Below, piece after piece: positions 41,611 to 50,328 of a stretch of 64,000 nt of DNA. The stretch spans positions 434,001 through 498,000 of the forward strand of contig CAVZYX010000005.1 of NCBI GenBank assembly GCA_963779645.1, written 5' to 3'. This stretch comes from CALMBW01 sp963779645. GTDB taxonomy: Bacteria > Actinomycetota > CADDZG01 > WHSQ01. Below the pieces are notes generated by a model that worked only from the letters and a program-made list of their open reading frames with translations, searched no databases and was not told where the DNA came from. Position 1 is the first letter of the stretch. Each line of letters opens with the position of its first letter. Made by a program: the position numbers and the translations under genes.

Positions 41611-41928
41611 TCAGCGATTGGCCACCAGTAGGGCGGCACCCAAGGAAAGCATGATGCCGGCCATGGCGATGATGAAGTTCCGAGTCTGCGACACCATGAC
41701 CATCATCAATTCGTATTGCATCGTGCCCATCCTGGCGAGCAGCCGATTCTCCATCGACTCGAGCTTCAGATCGAACCGCGTCTCAAGTTGCTCGATGTCG
41801 GTCTCGAGCCGTTCGATATCGACCTTGGTTGCAGGTTTGTCTCCAGGCAGGCGCTCCATCAGTTCCCCCGCATGCTCCTCACCGAGTACTTCATCAAGCT
41901 TACTCCGAAGACTTTGCTCAATCGCCAT
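41611..41928 (-). CDS. Coiled-coil protein with C-terminal membrane helix (paralogue of 30672)
   Basis: About 105 residues from ATG 41928, fixed by GGAGG six bases upstream. SLRSKLDEVLGEEHAGELMERL is followed by a heptad region (ATKVDIERLETDIEQLETRFDLKLESMENRLLARM) and a membrane helix (FIIAMAGIMLSLGAALLVA) at the very C-terminus. It is a tail-anchored coiled coil, strongly similar in plan to 30672-30980. It sits alone between the phosphatase and a lipoprotein gene. Function unknown. Confidence 0.7.
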   Translation of the reverse strand: MAIEQSLRSKLDEVLGEEHAGELMERLPGDKPATKVDIERLETDIEQLETRFDLKLESMENRLLARMGTMQYELMMVMVSQTRNFIIAMAGIMLSLGAALLVANR

Positions 41929-42003
41929 GGTGCACCTCCGTTCGTCGAACAACCACGAGGAAGGTAGCGAGGAGGTGAGACATGAAGTCACGAACCGGGA
42001 GGA

Positions 42004-42471
42004 TCAGGCGGCTGGTTCCCAGGTTCGTTCGAGGATCTCGGGACGGATGATGCACGGTTCGAAGACGGCGGTGAAGGTAAGGCCCTCATCGGTGTTCTCG
42101 ACTCGGTACTCCGCTGCCGCCTCGCCATTGCCGGTAAGCCGGTCTCCGTTCTCGTCGTAGCAGTTGTAAGCGCCCACCGCGGCGGGAGTGGCTGTGATGG
42201 CGAAGGTGTCGCCCGAGATGCTCCAGCGCTCCGTAACGCGGAAGTTCTCGGCGAGAACGACATAGGTTCCGTCATCTTTGACCTCTAAGGTCCATTCACC
42301 TTCGAGTTCCTTGGCCGGGAAGAAGTCATGTTCCCTGAAGTCGCTTGCCGGTACCTGAGCCGTGTAGGTACCCATAACGTCTACCGACTCCGCTGCGGGT
42401 TCTGAGTCGGACGACCGGTTGCAACTGACCAAGGCAACAAGAAGTACTAGGACCGCGAGCGTTCTCTTCAT
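42004..42471 (-). CDS. Small lipoprotein
   Basis: About 155 residues. The signal peptide and lipobox are clear (LAVLVLLVALVSCNRS, lipidated Cys ~17). The mature part is a single beta-rich domain (GTYTAQVPASDF, GEWTLEVKDDGTYVVLAENFRVTERWSISGDTFAIT) with a lipocalin-like strand rhythm. Its ATG overlaps the stop of the upstream peptidase gene (ATGA), so the two are translationally coupled and probably work together. Family not identified. Confidence 0.7.
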   Translation of the reverse strand: MKRTLAVLVLLVALVSCNRSSDSEPAAESVDVMGTYTAQVPASDFREHDFFPAKELEGEWTLEVKDDGTYVVLAENFRVTERWSISGDTFAITATPAAVGAYNCYDENGDRLTGNGEAAAEYRVENTDEGLTFTAVFEPCIIRPEILERTWEPAA

Positions 42472-44237
42472 CCTCTGATCCTCACCACCTCGATCGAACT
42501 CATACCCGGCTGACGATATGGATCGTCGTCCTCCGTCACGACAACACGCATCTCCCACACGCCGTCAGCCGGAAGCTCTAGATCCACTGCGTAGGTCCCG
42601 CCCTCTTCGGCCATCACCGTGGGGCCCGTTCTCCATCGGGCTGCTTCGGGGCGACGGTACTGCACGAGCAGGCTGGCGCCGGACGCATCGGGAGTCACCA
42701 TCCCTGAAAGGAGCACCGAACGATCAGGCCCTCTGTCGGTCACGAGAGTGACATCTTGTTTCACGAGCAATCCGGTGCTGGGACTGAACGCTTCCGAAAG
42801 GAGCGGATCGGTAACCCGGATCCGGTAAGCAGCATCCATCTCCGGGATCAGTTCGGTCGTCCACCTTCCCTCGTCGTCCGTGATCAGTTCGATCACCGAT
42901 GTGGAACCATCCGCCGATTGAACGATCAGCTCGGCGGACGCGAAGGGGGCCGGGGACCCATCGCATGTAACGCTTCCGCGTAACGTCGCCTCGTCACCGA
43001 AGACGGTGAAAGCGGGTCCGCTCGGACTCCCGGGAGTGACCTCCGATGCGCCCTCGGCTGCCCTAACGGAGTAGGCGAGCTCTCCTTCAGTGGCCGTCGC
43101 GATCGTGAAAACGATGAATGGGCGAAGTGTCATCTCCGGCGTTACATCCAGCACCGCGACACCATCGTCACCCACGTCGACGACTACAGCGGAAGGACCG
43201 ATGTCCTCCTTCAAGTAGACGAGCATCTTCGCGTCCGGGGGGCCAACCATCCGGATGGTGGTGTCTGACATCGACCACTTCAGCCGCACACGCTCGCCGA
43301 CCGAAGACCACACCGCGCCACCGGGAGTAGGGATGCGACAGCTTTCCCCTTCGACCTTCCGTTTCGGGACCTTCAGGTACCCGCTACCGGCCAGTGCCTC
43401 GCGGTAATCCGCTCCGTCGACAAATAGCGATAGCTGTCGCGTCCAGAAGATGAATCCTGCCCACGCGTCGGCCGATGTCGTGTTCTGTTCGTTCAGGAGC
43501 GCTTCCAACTCAGACTCGATCGTTCGCTCGGTGCCTTCCGCGCCGGTGAACACCTCGAGGAAGACGGCAGGGAGAGACTCACCGATCCCCCAGCCTTCTT
43601 GCAGGTAGCGGAGGTAGAGGAAGGCCCCGTACTCGCGCGGCCCATCTGTCGGGATCAGTCCACGGTCAAGCGTCGTCAAGAAGGCCGGCAGCGTCCAGTA
43701 ATGGACATCCAACTCGGGATGCATCGTCTGCGCCATGATCACCGCCGATGCTTCCAGGAACCACTTCGATTCCGAGTAGTCGTAGCCGTACTGGATGGCG
43801 TGGAAGAACTCGTGAGCTACCAAGCTTTCGAGGTGCGCCTGTGTGACGGCAGCGCGGATCTGGTGAGGAGGAACGAGGATGAAGCTCCCTCGACTCGTCC
43901 CTTCATCGCCGGGGATAACGCGGATGTGCGGAACGTCTCCTCCCACCACGACGTAGACCTCATAGAGCTCGTCGCCCGGTGGGGGTCGGAAGCCGAGTTC
44001 ATCGACCTCGAAGGCGTAGACGGACTCGAACGCATCTGCAAGACGCTCGATCGAATCCGGCATCCCGTCGGAATCGCCGTCGGTCAGATCGGGCGCGTCG
44101 GGGTCGCCCAGATCGGTCGAATAGGTGATGGCGAAGTGCTCGCTCAGGTAACGATCTTCGTCATCGGCAGCTTGGCCCGAGGCGACAGCTATCGGGCCGA
44201 GCGTGCAGAGCGAGACGAGTAAGACCAAGATCCGCAT
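42468..44237 (-). CDS. Secreted MXAN_6640-like zinc peptidase
   Basis: About 589 residues, signal peptide ~1-22. DLTDGDSDGMPDSIERLADAFE is an Asp-rich Ca-like loop. The metal site is VAHEFFHAIQYGYDY (His142, Glu143, His146), followed by KWFLEASAVIMAQ with the third ligand Glu162. This matches the plan of the putative metalloproteases known as the MXAN_6640 family. The C-terminal half contains two or three Ig-like modules (GSVTCDGSPAPFASAELIVQSADG). ATG 44237 is chosen because the longer reading starts inside a terminator hairpin. It overlaps the lipoprotein gene start. Confidence 0.75.
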   Translation of the reverse strand: MRILVLLVSLCTLGPIAVASGQAADDEDRYLSEHFAITYSTDLGDPDAPDLTDGDSDGMPDSIERLADAFESVYAFEVDELGFRPPPGDELYEVYVVVGGDVPHIRVIPGDEGTSRGSFILVPPHQIRAAVTQAHLESLVAHEFFHAIQYGYDYSESKWFLEASAVIMAQTMHPELDVHYWTLPAFLTTLDRGLIPTDGPREYGAFLYLRYLQEGWGIGESLPAVFLEVFTGAEGTERTIESELEALLNEQNTTSADAWAGFIFWTRQLSLFVDGADYREALAGSGYLKVPKRKVEGESCRIPTPGGAVWSSVGERVRLKWSMSDTTIRMVGPPDAKMLVYLKEDIGPSAVVVDVGDDGVAVLDVTPEMTLRPFIVFTIATATEGELAYSVRAAEGASEVTPGSPSGPAFTVFGDEATLRGSVTCDGSPAPFASAELIVQSADGSTSVIELITDDEGRWTTELIPEMDAAYRIRVTDPLLSEAFSPSTGLLVKQDVTLVTDRGPDRSVLLSGMVTPDASGASLLVQYRRPEAARWRTGPTVMAEEGGTYAVDLELPADGVWEMRVVVTEDDDPYRQPGMSSIEVVRIRG

Positions 44238-44244
44238 AAGGAAA

Positions 44245-44274
44245 GGGGCCGGCCCCCGCATGGGAGCCGGCCCC
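44245..44274 (-). terminator. Intrinsic terminator between the acidic-array gene and the MXAN_6640-like gene
   Basis: A 9-bp GC stem GGGGCCGGC / GCCGGCCCC around a 12-nt loop, 23 bp past the stop at 44297. On the minus strand it is followed by TTTCCTT. Confidence 0.75.
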
Positions 44275-44296
44275 CGACTTTATCGTCGGTCGTTAG

Positions 44297-46105
44297 CTAA
44301 CTGATCTTGGTGGTGGCCGATGAGGCTCCACAGTTGACCGTCGCTTCCTCAACCGATCGAGCCTTCACGGACGCTTTGTATTTACCCGCCTTCGGCTTCT
44401 TGTTCGGCTTGAACTTGTAGGCGCCCGTACCGGACGTGGTCGCGGTTCCGAGCTTCGTGGTGCCCTTCTTGATCGTCACCTTGGCACCGCCCACACAGGC
44501 ATCGTTGTCGGAGGTCAGCTTGCCTTTGAAAGCACCCTTACTGAACTTCAGGGTCAGGGACGTATCGGCATCCTCGACACTTGGCACGTCCGAGTTCTCG
44601 GTGTCGTCCAAGACGTCGGTGCAACCAGCATCACCGAGGTCGACCGTCCCGTCCTCGTCGTTATCCACGCCGTCGTTACATTGCGTGACCGGGATATCGC
44701 CGAGCCACACAGCCATGAGCGTGTCGTAGACGGTTGCGTTCGCACAACCATCGCCTTCTGGATCAGCGCAAACTGTAAGCATCTGATCCCCGGTCGCCGA
44801 CTCATCCGTATTGCCGATGGCTGCGGAGTAGATCTCGTCTGCACCGCCTGTGGGGATCACACAACGGTCGTCCAACCCGTCGGAGTTCGTGTCCGACAGG
44901 GTTCCTTCACACGACGTCAGTTCGCCGGGCCCCATCGACTCCCAGGTCATCTGAACGTCCGAGCGGTACGCGTCCTTCGCTGGCTTCTGGACACACGCTT
45001 CAACAGTCCTGGTGTCTGGGGCCTCGAGGACCTCGTACTCGTCCTGCATAGAGCGGACGCGATCGTTCTCTGCGGGCACACCATCTTCATCCAATGGAAT
45101 GGTGTCGTGGCAGGTGTGGCCCTCGGTGCCGAAGGTGGCGATCGCAACGGCAGGGTCGGCTGATGTTGACCTTCCATACGTGATCGCGACCACGCAGGCC
45201 GAGGCGGCTTCCTCTGGCTCCATCTCTTCATCCCCTGCAACGACCTCGGCGCCTGGACAACCGAACTCAACAGATGACGCGTAAACCAAGAGCGCCCACG
45301 TTTGGCCGACCGGATAGTCGATGAAGGCGGCTCCTCGTTTGAAGGTGTCAGTGGTCTCGTAGGGGTAGAGAGCCCCCGTGGAGAACACATCGCAGGTGAA
45401 CGTCTCGGTAGCAGAGGTCACGCCGAGGTCGAAGCATGCGCTCATGTCGCCTGCATCGAGGCTCGTGTAGGCGGCAACGCCTCCGTTAGCTTCAAAGGTG
45501 ACCTCACCAACCGCGTTTCCAGAAACGTAGGAAGGCGGGCTCGTACAGGCGAGCTGCTCACAGGTTGCGGGCGCCTCACCGGTCACGAACTCGCGGCCCC
45601 CGGTCTCGCCATCGTCGAAGCGGATCCCCGACTCGACGTCTTGGACGCAGTTGTCGGCGAGCGTACCGACGTCAGCACCGTCTGCGCCCGGGCTTCCCTC
45701 ACATGCCTGTACAACGACATCCCAGTTCCCCTGCTGAGCCGAGGTGAACTCGGTGTTCATCTCGTAGCCTTCGTCACCGCCGCCCTCGGTCTGCAAGCCG
45801 TTGTCGCTAGAACCCAACTGGACGCAGCCTGCGGGCTGATCGGTTTCGCTGGCCCCGCCCACGCCACACTGGAACCACGTCACCTGAGTGGCATGGTCAT
45901 CGGCGAGAGCTGTGAAGCGCGCTCCGGGGATCGTCGTAACTCCATCCGATGCGTCACTCATCTGATCTGTCTCGGGATGCGAGGCGTTGGGCAGCAAGCT
46001 GGCAACGCTTGTCGGAGCCTCGGCGGCCGCCGGCAGAGCCGTTATTACGAATAGTCCGGCCCACAACGCGAGCGCGGTTACCAACGAAAGTGATCGTCTA
46101 GACAA
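44297..46105 (-). CDS. Acidic modular secreted protein (array member 1)
   Basis: 602 residues. Signal peptide ~1-29, then module N (SVASLLPNASHPETDQMSD...ATQVTWFQC) shared with 47780 and 50329. It lacks the Ig-like double module of its neighbours but keeps CNDGVDNDEDGTVDLGDAGC, a Ca-loop with flanking Cys. The C-terminal beta module (SLTLKFSKGAFKGKLTSDNDACVGGAKVTIKKGTT...AGKYKASVKA) is a variant of the shared one. It is very rich in Asp/Glu, with ~18 Cys. TTG start at 46105 behind GGGAGGGG. Predicted extracellular, disulfide-bonded and Ca-binding; role unknown. Confidence 0.72.
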   Translation of the reverse strand: MSRRSLSLVTALALWAGLFVITALPAAAEAPTSVASLLPNASHPETDQMSDASDGVTTIPGARFTALADDHATQVTWFQCGVGGASETDQPAGCVQLGSSDNGLQTEGGGDEGYEMNTEFTSAQQGNWDVVVQACEGSPGADGADVGTLADNCVQDVESGIRFDDGETGGREFVTGEAPATCEQLACTSPPSYVSGNAVGEVTFEANGGVAAYTSLDAGDMSACFDLGVTSATETFTCDVFSTGALYPYETTDTFKRGAAFIDYPVGQTWALLVYASSVEFGCPGAEVVAGDEEMEPEEAASACVVAITYGRSTSADPAVAIATFGTEGHTCHDTIPLDEDGVPAENDRVRSMQDEYEVLEAPDTRTVEACVQKPAKDAYRSDVQMTWESMGPGELTSCEGTLSDTNSDGLDDRCVIPTGGADEIYSAAIGNTDESATGDQMLTVCADPEGDGCANATVYDTLMAVWLGDIPVTQCNDGVDNDEDGTVDLGDAGCTDVLDDTENSDVPSVEDADTSLTLKFSKGAFKGKLTSDNDACVGGAKVTIKKGTTKLGTATTSGTGAYKFKPNKKPKAGKYKASVKARSVEEATVNCGASSATTKIS

Positions 46106-46282
46106 GATTTCCCCTCCCGGAAAAGTGCAACAGAACCTTCAAACCGTACGTAATCGGACCTAGATAGTCCATAGGTATTTCCCTGCATATCTCTATCAAC
46201 GCCCTATTACCCGCGACGTTGCGAGCCGATCGCACGCTTTCTGGGGCCAGTTCTGGACAAAACTCCGTTAACGTGTCGCCTC

Positions 46283-47707
46283 TCAGTGAGAGTGTCGCTT
46301 CTCGCCCGAGTCCCTCTTACAGATGTGCTCGTTAAACCGAGCATCACCGAATACGTACTTGGATGCCTTTAGCTTGTAATGGCCGGGTTGGTCTTCGATC
46401 CGCGCCTCGAAATGGCCGTTCTTGTTTGTCAGTGTGCGCTTCTGGTGGGCGAATGCCCCATCGATCTTGAGCTGGATCTCGACAGGGACGAAAGCCTCAC
46501 AGTCTGCGTAGTTTGGGGAACTAACCCATCCTTCGACCAGCAAGAATCTCCTGCCCTTCCATTTGACGTGTTTGAACATCGTGATCTTCGATGTACGTGG
46601 GTGCTTGATCATGCGCGCAGTGTTCTCGGAGTTGTCATACAGAGCAGTGCAGCCGGGGTCATCCGGGAAATCGGTGAATCCGTCACTGTCATTGTCGATC
46701 GCGTCGTTGCATTGGGCTTCCGGGGTGCACCTACGCGATCTCGTTCCGACTCGCCGACAGCCCTCCATGGAAGCGGTGACACTAGAACTTTGATCTGGTC
46801 CCATCTGGGGATCGAGCGTCACCGTAACGGTAGTACCCCCATAGTCGTGCGCCACCAGTGCCGCCTCGGCGGTCCCATCGGCACCCGTTTCGGTAGGTGG
46901 CTCCGGATAGAGCGATGCGACGGCAGGACCAGTGTTCTGCCAACCTAGGGCCCCGTTGTCCATCCCATCCAGATGGGCTGCATCCGTTGAAACGAGTGTG
47001 CCTCGGTCATCGTAGGTACAAACGATCAGTTTCTCCTGATCATCGAAACCCATGGTCCGGAATCGATCACCTTCCGCACAGGGGTCCTCAGAACTGCCGG
47101 CTCCTTCAGTTTCGAATACCAAGGAAACTCCTGCGGCGTTTCCTGCGAATGTCCCGGTCAGGATCGACACGACCTCTTCGTCGGCGCAGCCGAGCTCGGC
47201 GCTGTCCGAGTCGGATCCTTCGGCGTCAACGCAGAAGGTCACTGTCACTTCGCCGCGAATGAGATCACCGTTCGCGTCTTCGATTGCTTGGAAGTCAGTG
47301 TCGTACACGCCATCTGGCCCTGCATAGTTGGAGGTGCAGACCTCCTCAACGCCGTCGTTGGGATCGTCGAGGCTCTGCGGCTCGCAGTCCCTGCCGGTGA
47401 AACCTGCTGGCCCCTCAAGCTCAAAGGTGATCTGCGCCTCGTCCGCCAGGGTGCCAGCCTGATCGGTCACGCATCCTTCGATGAGCTCCTCATGATCCGA
47501 AGGCGGGTCCTCGGAAGTGACCAGGTTCGTCCTCGAATCTTCGACCAACTCATCGTCGCCGGTTTCGCAACCGATCGCCGCGGATTCTTCGTCGTAAGAG
47601 ACTGCTACGGAGAGTGGGTCGACCTGTTTAGGCGCAGCGCGGCCCAGGGGTTGGATCGCCAAATTGGCGGCGACCAACGCCATTACTACGAGAGCACTCC
47701 GCTTCAT
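46283..47707 (-). CDS. Acidic modular secreted protein (array member 2, lacks module N)
   Basis: 474 residues. After a short signal peptide it starts directly with the Ig-like modules: SYDEESAAIGCETGDDELVEDSRTNLV, LIEGCVTDQAGTLADEAQITFELEGPAGFTG, GEVTVTFCVDAEGSDSDSAELGCADEE and CTYDDRGTLVSTDAAHLDGMDNG. Next comes CNDAIDNDSDGFTDFPDDPGC and the shared C-terminal module (FVPVEIQLKIDGAFAHQKRTL). The pattern inside the Ig modules (x-D-x-x-G-x-L/P-x-x-x-x-V/I-T-F) resembles Big_1/invasin-type domains (inference). It corresponds to the C-terminal two thirds of the next two proteins, as if module N had been lost. Confidence 0.75.
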   Translation of the reverse strand: MKRSALVVMALVAANLAIQPLGRAAPKQVDPLSVAVSYDEESAAIGCETGDDELVEDSRTNLVTSEDPPSDHEELIEGCVTDQAGTLADEAQITFELEGPAGFTGRDCEPQSLDDPNDGVEEVCTSNYAGPDGVYDTDFQAIEDANGDLIRGEVTVTFCVDAEGSDSDSAELGCADEEVVSILTGTFAGNAAGVSLVFETEGAGSSEDPCAEGDRFRTMGFDDQEKLIVCTYDDRGTLVSTDAAHLDGMDNGALGWQNTGPAVASLYPEPPTETGADGTAEAALVAHDYGGTTVTVTLDPQMGPDQSSSVTASMEGCRRVGTRSRRCTPEAQCNDAIDNDSDGFTDFPDDPGCTALYDNSENTARMIKHPRTSKITMFKHVKWKGRRFLLVEGWVSSPNYADCEAFVPVEIQLKIDGAFAHQKRTLTNKNGHFEARIEDQPGHYKLKASKYVFGDARFNEHICKRDSGEKRHSH

Positions 47708-47779
47708 AGATCAAGCCCCACTGGCGACATCCCTACCCCGTATAACGACCGAGGACGCGAGCGGTTGCTTGACCTCCTT

Positions 47780-50179
47780 CTAGCGGATGGTTCTAGTGTT
47801 GCTATTGGCCCCCAGGCAGAAGTGGTTTACCCCGTTCTTCCTGAAGTCCAAGGGCTGAACGGAGGCTCGATAGAGGCCCGGCTTGCTCTTGAACCGAGCC
47901 GACCATCTACCTCGCCTGTTGGTTTCGTCCGAATCACGAGTAACCCACTTGCCCCGTTGCCTGAACTGCACCCTTACGGTCACGAAGTTCTTGCAGCGAG
48001 GATGATCAGATCGCACTCTCCCCGAAGCTCGCAGCTTCGCTATGCCATCATCGCTGAACTCTTCGAGGGACTTGAAGATGACGCGGCGCACATGCTCCTT
48101 GGACGGATCCACCTCAGAGTTGTCCTCAAGACCGGAACATCCTGGGTCGTCCGGAAAGTCGGTCTTCCCGTCGCTATCGTTATCTACTCCGTCTCCGCAA
48201 GCTGCTGGTGGCGGTGCAGCCTCAACGGTAAGGACGACCGTGGAGCTCTGGTCGGCTCCCACTCGTGGGTCAAGTGTCACCGAGATCGAAGCTCCACCCT
48301 CCGACAGTGCATCGAGGGATGCCTCGACGGTCCCAGCAGCACCCGTTTCGGTAGGTGGAGTTGGATCGAGAGCCGCTACGGTCGGCGCGCTGTTCTGCCA
48401 ACTGAGAACGCCGTTGTCCACGCCGTCCAGATGGGCCGCGTCGGTGGACACCAACGTGCCTTGATCGTCATAGGTACAGACGAGAAGCGTTTCTTCGGTT
48501 CCCTCCTCGACCGTTCGGAACGCATCGCCGCCCGAACATGGGTCCGTCGGAGTGCCTGCGCCCTCAGTCTCGAACACCAGCGAAACGTCCACCGCGAACC
48601 CGATGAATGACTTCGTCAAGGTAGACACATCTTCCTCATCCGCACATCCGAACTGGGCATCGTCGGTGTCATCACCCTCGGCATCCACACAGAACGTCAC
48701 AGTCACATCTCCCGTTATCAGAGTGCCGTTTTCGTCTTCTATCGGCCTAACGATGGTGTCGTAGACGCTGTCCGGACCGGCGGCATCAGAAACACACACC
48801 TCGTCCACACCGTCATCCTCGTCGTCGATACTCATCGCGTCACAGTTCCCGCCGGTGAACTCTCCAGGTCCATCGATCTCGAACGTCACCTGGCGGTTGC
48901 CCAGCAGCTCACCGAACTGGTCCTGGACACAGCCCTCGATAAGTTCCTGATGACTACTCGGCGTGTCCTGTCCCTCGACGAGATTCGTCCGCGAACTTTC
49001 GATGTCCTCGTCATCGTCCTCTTCGCAACCGATGTCCTTGGATTCATCATCGAAGGACACGGCCGTCCCCGACACTTCGAGCGGGTCGGTCAACGCGTAA
49101 TGAATATCGAAAACGACCCCGCAATCGTTGAGGGTCGAGTAAGTGGCTAGCGGATCCCCTTCGTCATTGACGATCGGGATGTTCACGTTGCCGCCATCGT
49201 TCTGATAGCCGATGCCGCACTCTCCCGCGCTGTCCTCGCCCGATCCGAAGACCGCAACCAGTACGTCTTCAGATTCGGGGATCGCGTTGTCGTCGAAGTA
49301 GGCGACCCATGCATGTCCGGGGTCGGGATCATCACTGTGCGCTTCCCCCAACAAGAGGACTTCCTCTGGATAGACGTCGCAATCCAGAGGGTCGATCGCA
49401 GATTGGTCAACATCTACAAGGCCATCGGGAGAAAGGGTTTCGATACAGGCTGCAGATTGCGTCACATCGTCGGAAGTCATGTAGGTGATAGCGAGATCCG
49501 TAGGAGGGATACCCGCGCCATTGGAAAAGTTCTCGCCCTCATCCAGTTCGTCGCACTCTGTTGGCGCGTCGCCTCCGTCTCCCCCGGAGCATGCGTTGCG
49601 GATCTCACCGCTCGGCATGTCTTCGAGGGAAGGCTCGGGGGCTATACGGGTAGCGAAGTCATCTAGATAGACCGCTGTTTGCTCGTCCCCTCTGCAGTTA
49701 GAGCTTGACGCAGGCGCCGCCGGGGTGCCCGGCGTGCCGGCACAGGCAACGAACCAGACGTCCCGCAGTCCTGCAGCGTCCGAATCCAAGGACCCGGGGA
49801 TGTTCCAGAAGAAGTCGTAAGCCTCCGCCCCCCCGGTGTCCTCGTCGGGGTCCGGGTCTCCACCTGGCGGCTGGGTTCCGGAGCTGTCAGCCCCGATCAC
49901 GCTGCAGCCACCGCTGCCGGGTGCCGCACCTCCGCTTCCGTCCGCCGTACAGACGTACCATGTGCCCTGCGTGGCAGCTGGATCAGCGATCGCGCTGAGG
50001 TGCGCCGAGGAATCAACTCCGTCAAAGGCGTCACTGAGTGCATCAGAATCGTCGTTCTGGTTCGGCAGCAGCTGTGTCGTCGTATCGATCGTGACGTCTT
50101 GAGCCCGGCTCGCTGACGGAAAGACAACCACGGACGCGATGACTGCAAATGCAACGAACAGCTTCAGTCGTTTCGACAA
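47780..50179 (-). CDS. Acidic modular secreted protein (array member 3)
   Basis: About 799 residues from TTG 50179, behind GGGGGAG; the GTG 15 bp earlier overlaps that site. Signal peptide, module N (TQLLPNQNDDSDALSD...ATQGTWYVC), a middle region with paired Cys, then two Ig-like modules nearly identical in plan to 46283 (VSFDDESKDIGCEEDDDE, GDVTVTFCVDAEGDDTDD, LVSTDAAHLDGVDNGVLSWQN). CGDGVDNDSDGKTDFPDDPGC follows, then the C-terminal module. Asp/Glu dominate. Probable cell-surface or matrix protein with Ca sites. Confidence 0.75.
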   Translation of the reverse strand: MSKRLKLFVAFAVIASVVVFPSASRAQDVTIDTTTQLLPNQNDDSDALSDAFDGVDSSAHLSAIADPAATQGTWYVCTADGSGGAAPGSGGCSVIGADSSGTQPPGGDPDPDEDTGGAEAYDFFWNIPGSLDSDAAGLRDVWFVACAGTPGTPAAPASSSNCRGDEQTAVYLDDFATRIAPEPSLEDMPSGEIRNACSGGDGGDAPTECDELDEGENFSNGAGIPPTDLAITYMTSDDVTQSAACIETLSPDGLVDVDQSAIDPLDCDVYPEEVLLLGEAHSDDPDPGHAWVAYFDDNAIPESEDVLVAVFGSGEDSAGECGIGYQNDGGNVNIPIVNDEGDPLATYSTLNDCGVVFDIHYALTDPLEVSGTAVSFDDESKDIGCEEDDDEDIESSRTNLVEGQDTPSSHQELIEGCVQDQFGELLGNRQVTFEIDGPGEFTGGNCDAMSIDDEDDGVDEVCVSDAAGPDSVYDTIVRPIEDENGTLITGDVTVTFCVDAEGDDTDDAQFGCADEEDVSTLTKSFIGFAVDVSLVFETEGAGTPTDPCSGGDAFRTVEEGTEETLLVCTYDDQGTLVSTDAAHLDGVDNGVLSWQNSAPTVAALDPTPPTETGAAGTVEASLDALSEGGASISVTLDPRVGADQSSTVVLTVEAAPPPAACGDGVDNDSDGKTDFPDDPGCSGLEDNSEVDPSKEHVRRVIFKSLEEFSDDGIAKLRASGRVRSDHPRCKNFVTVRVQFRQRGKWVTRDSDETNRRGRWSARFKSKPGLYRASVQPLDFRKNGVNHFCLGANSNTRTIR

Positions 50180-50265
50180 GACACACTCCCCCACTCGACA
50201 CCGGCCAACCGCTCCAAAAGTACAGGTTGACGGCTTCTACGTCTGCCTTCTGGGGGTGAAAACAA

Positions 50266-50293
50266 AGAACCGGCCCCCGAGGGGGCCGGTTCT
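50266..50293 (-). terminator. Intrinsic terminator after array member 4
   Basis: AGAACCGGCCCCC / GGGGGCCGGTTCT: a 13-bp perfect stem with a minimal loop, followed on the minus strand by TTTGTTTTC. It is the clearest Rho-independent terminator in the window. Confidence 0.9.
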
Positions 50294-50328
50294 GTACAAC
50301 TTGCTCGCTTAGATCAGCGAGGTACGTC

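Noticed and set aside
35960..46160. TACGTAC-like motif upstream of genes at 30.5, 35.97, 38.25 and 46.14 kb as a shared promoter element
   Set aside because: The 6-7 bp core is expected by chance at about this rate, and the flanks do not align.
47288..48610. 440-codon plus-strand ORF opposite array members 2 and 3
   Set aside because: Spans the gap between two real genes, is composed of antisense Asp/Glu codons read as Val/Arg/Ser, and has no motif.
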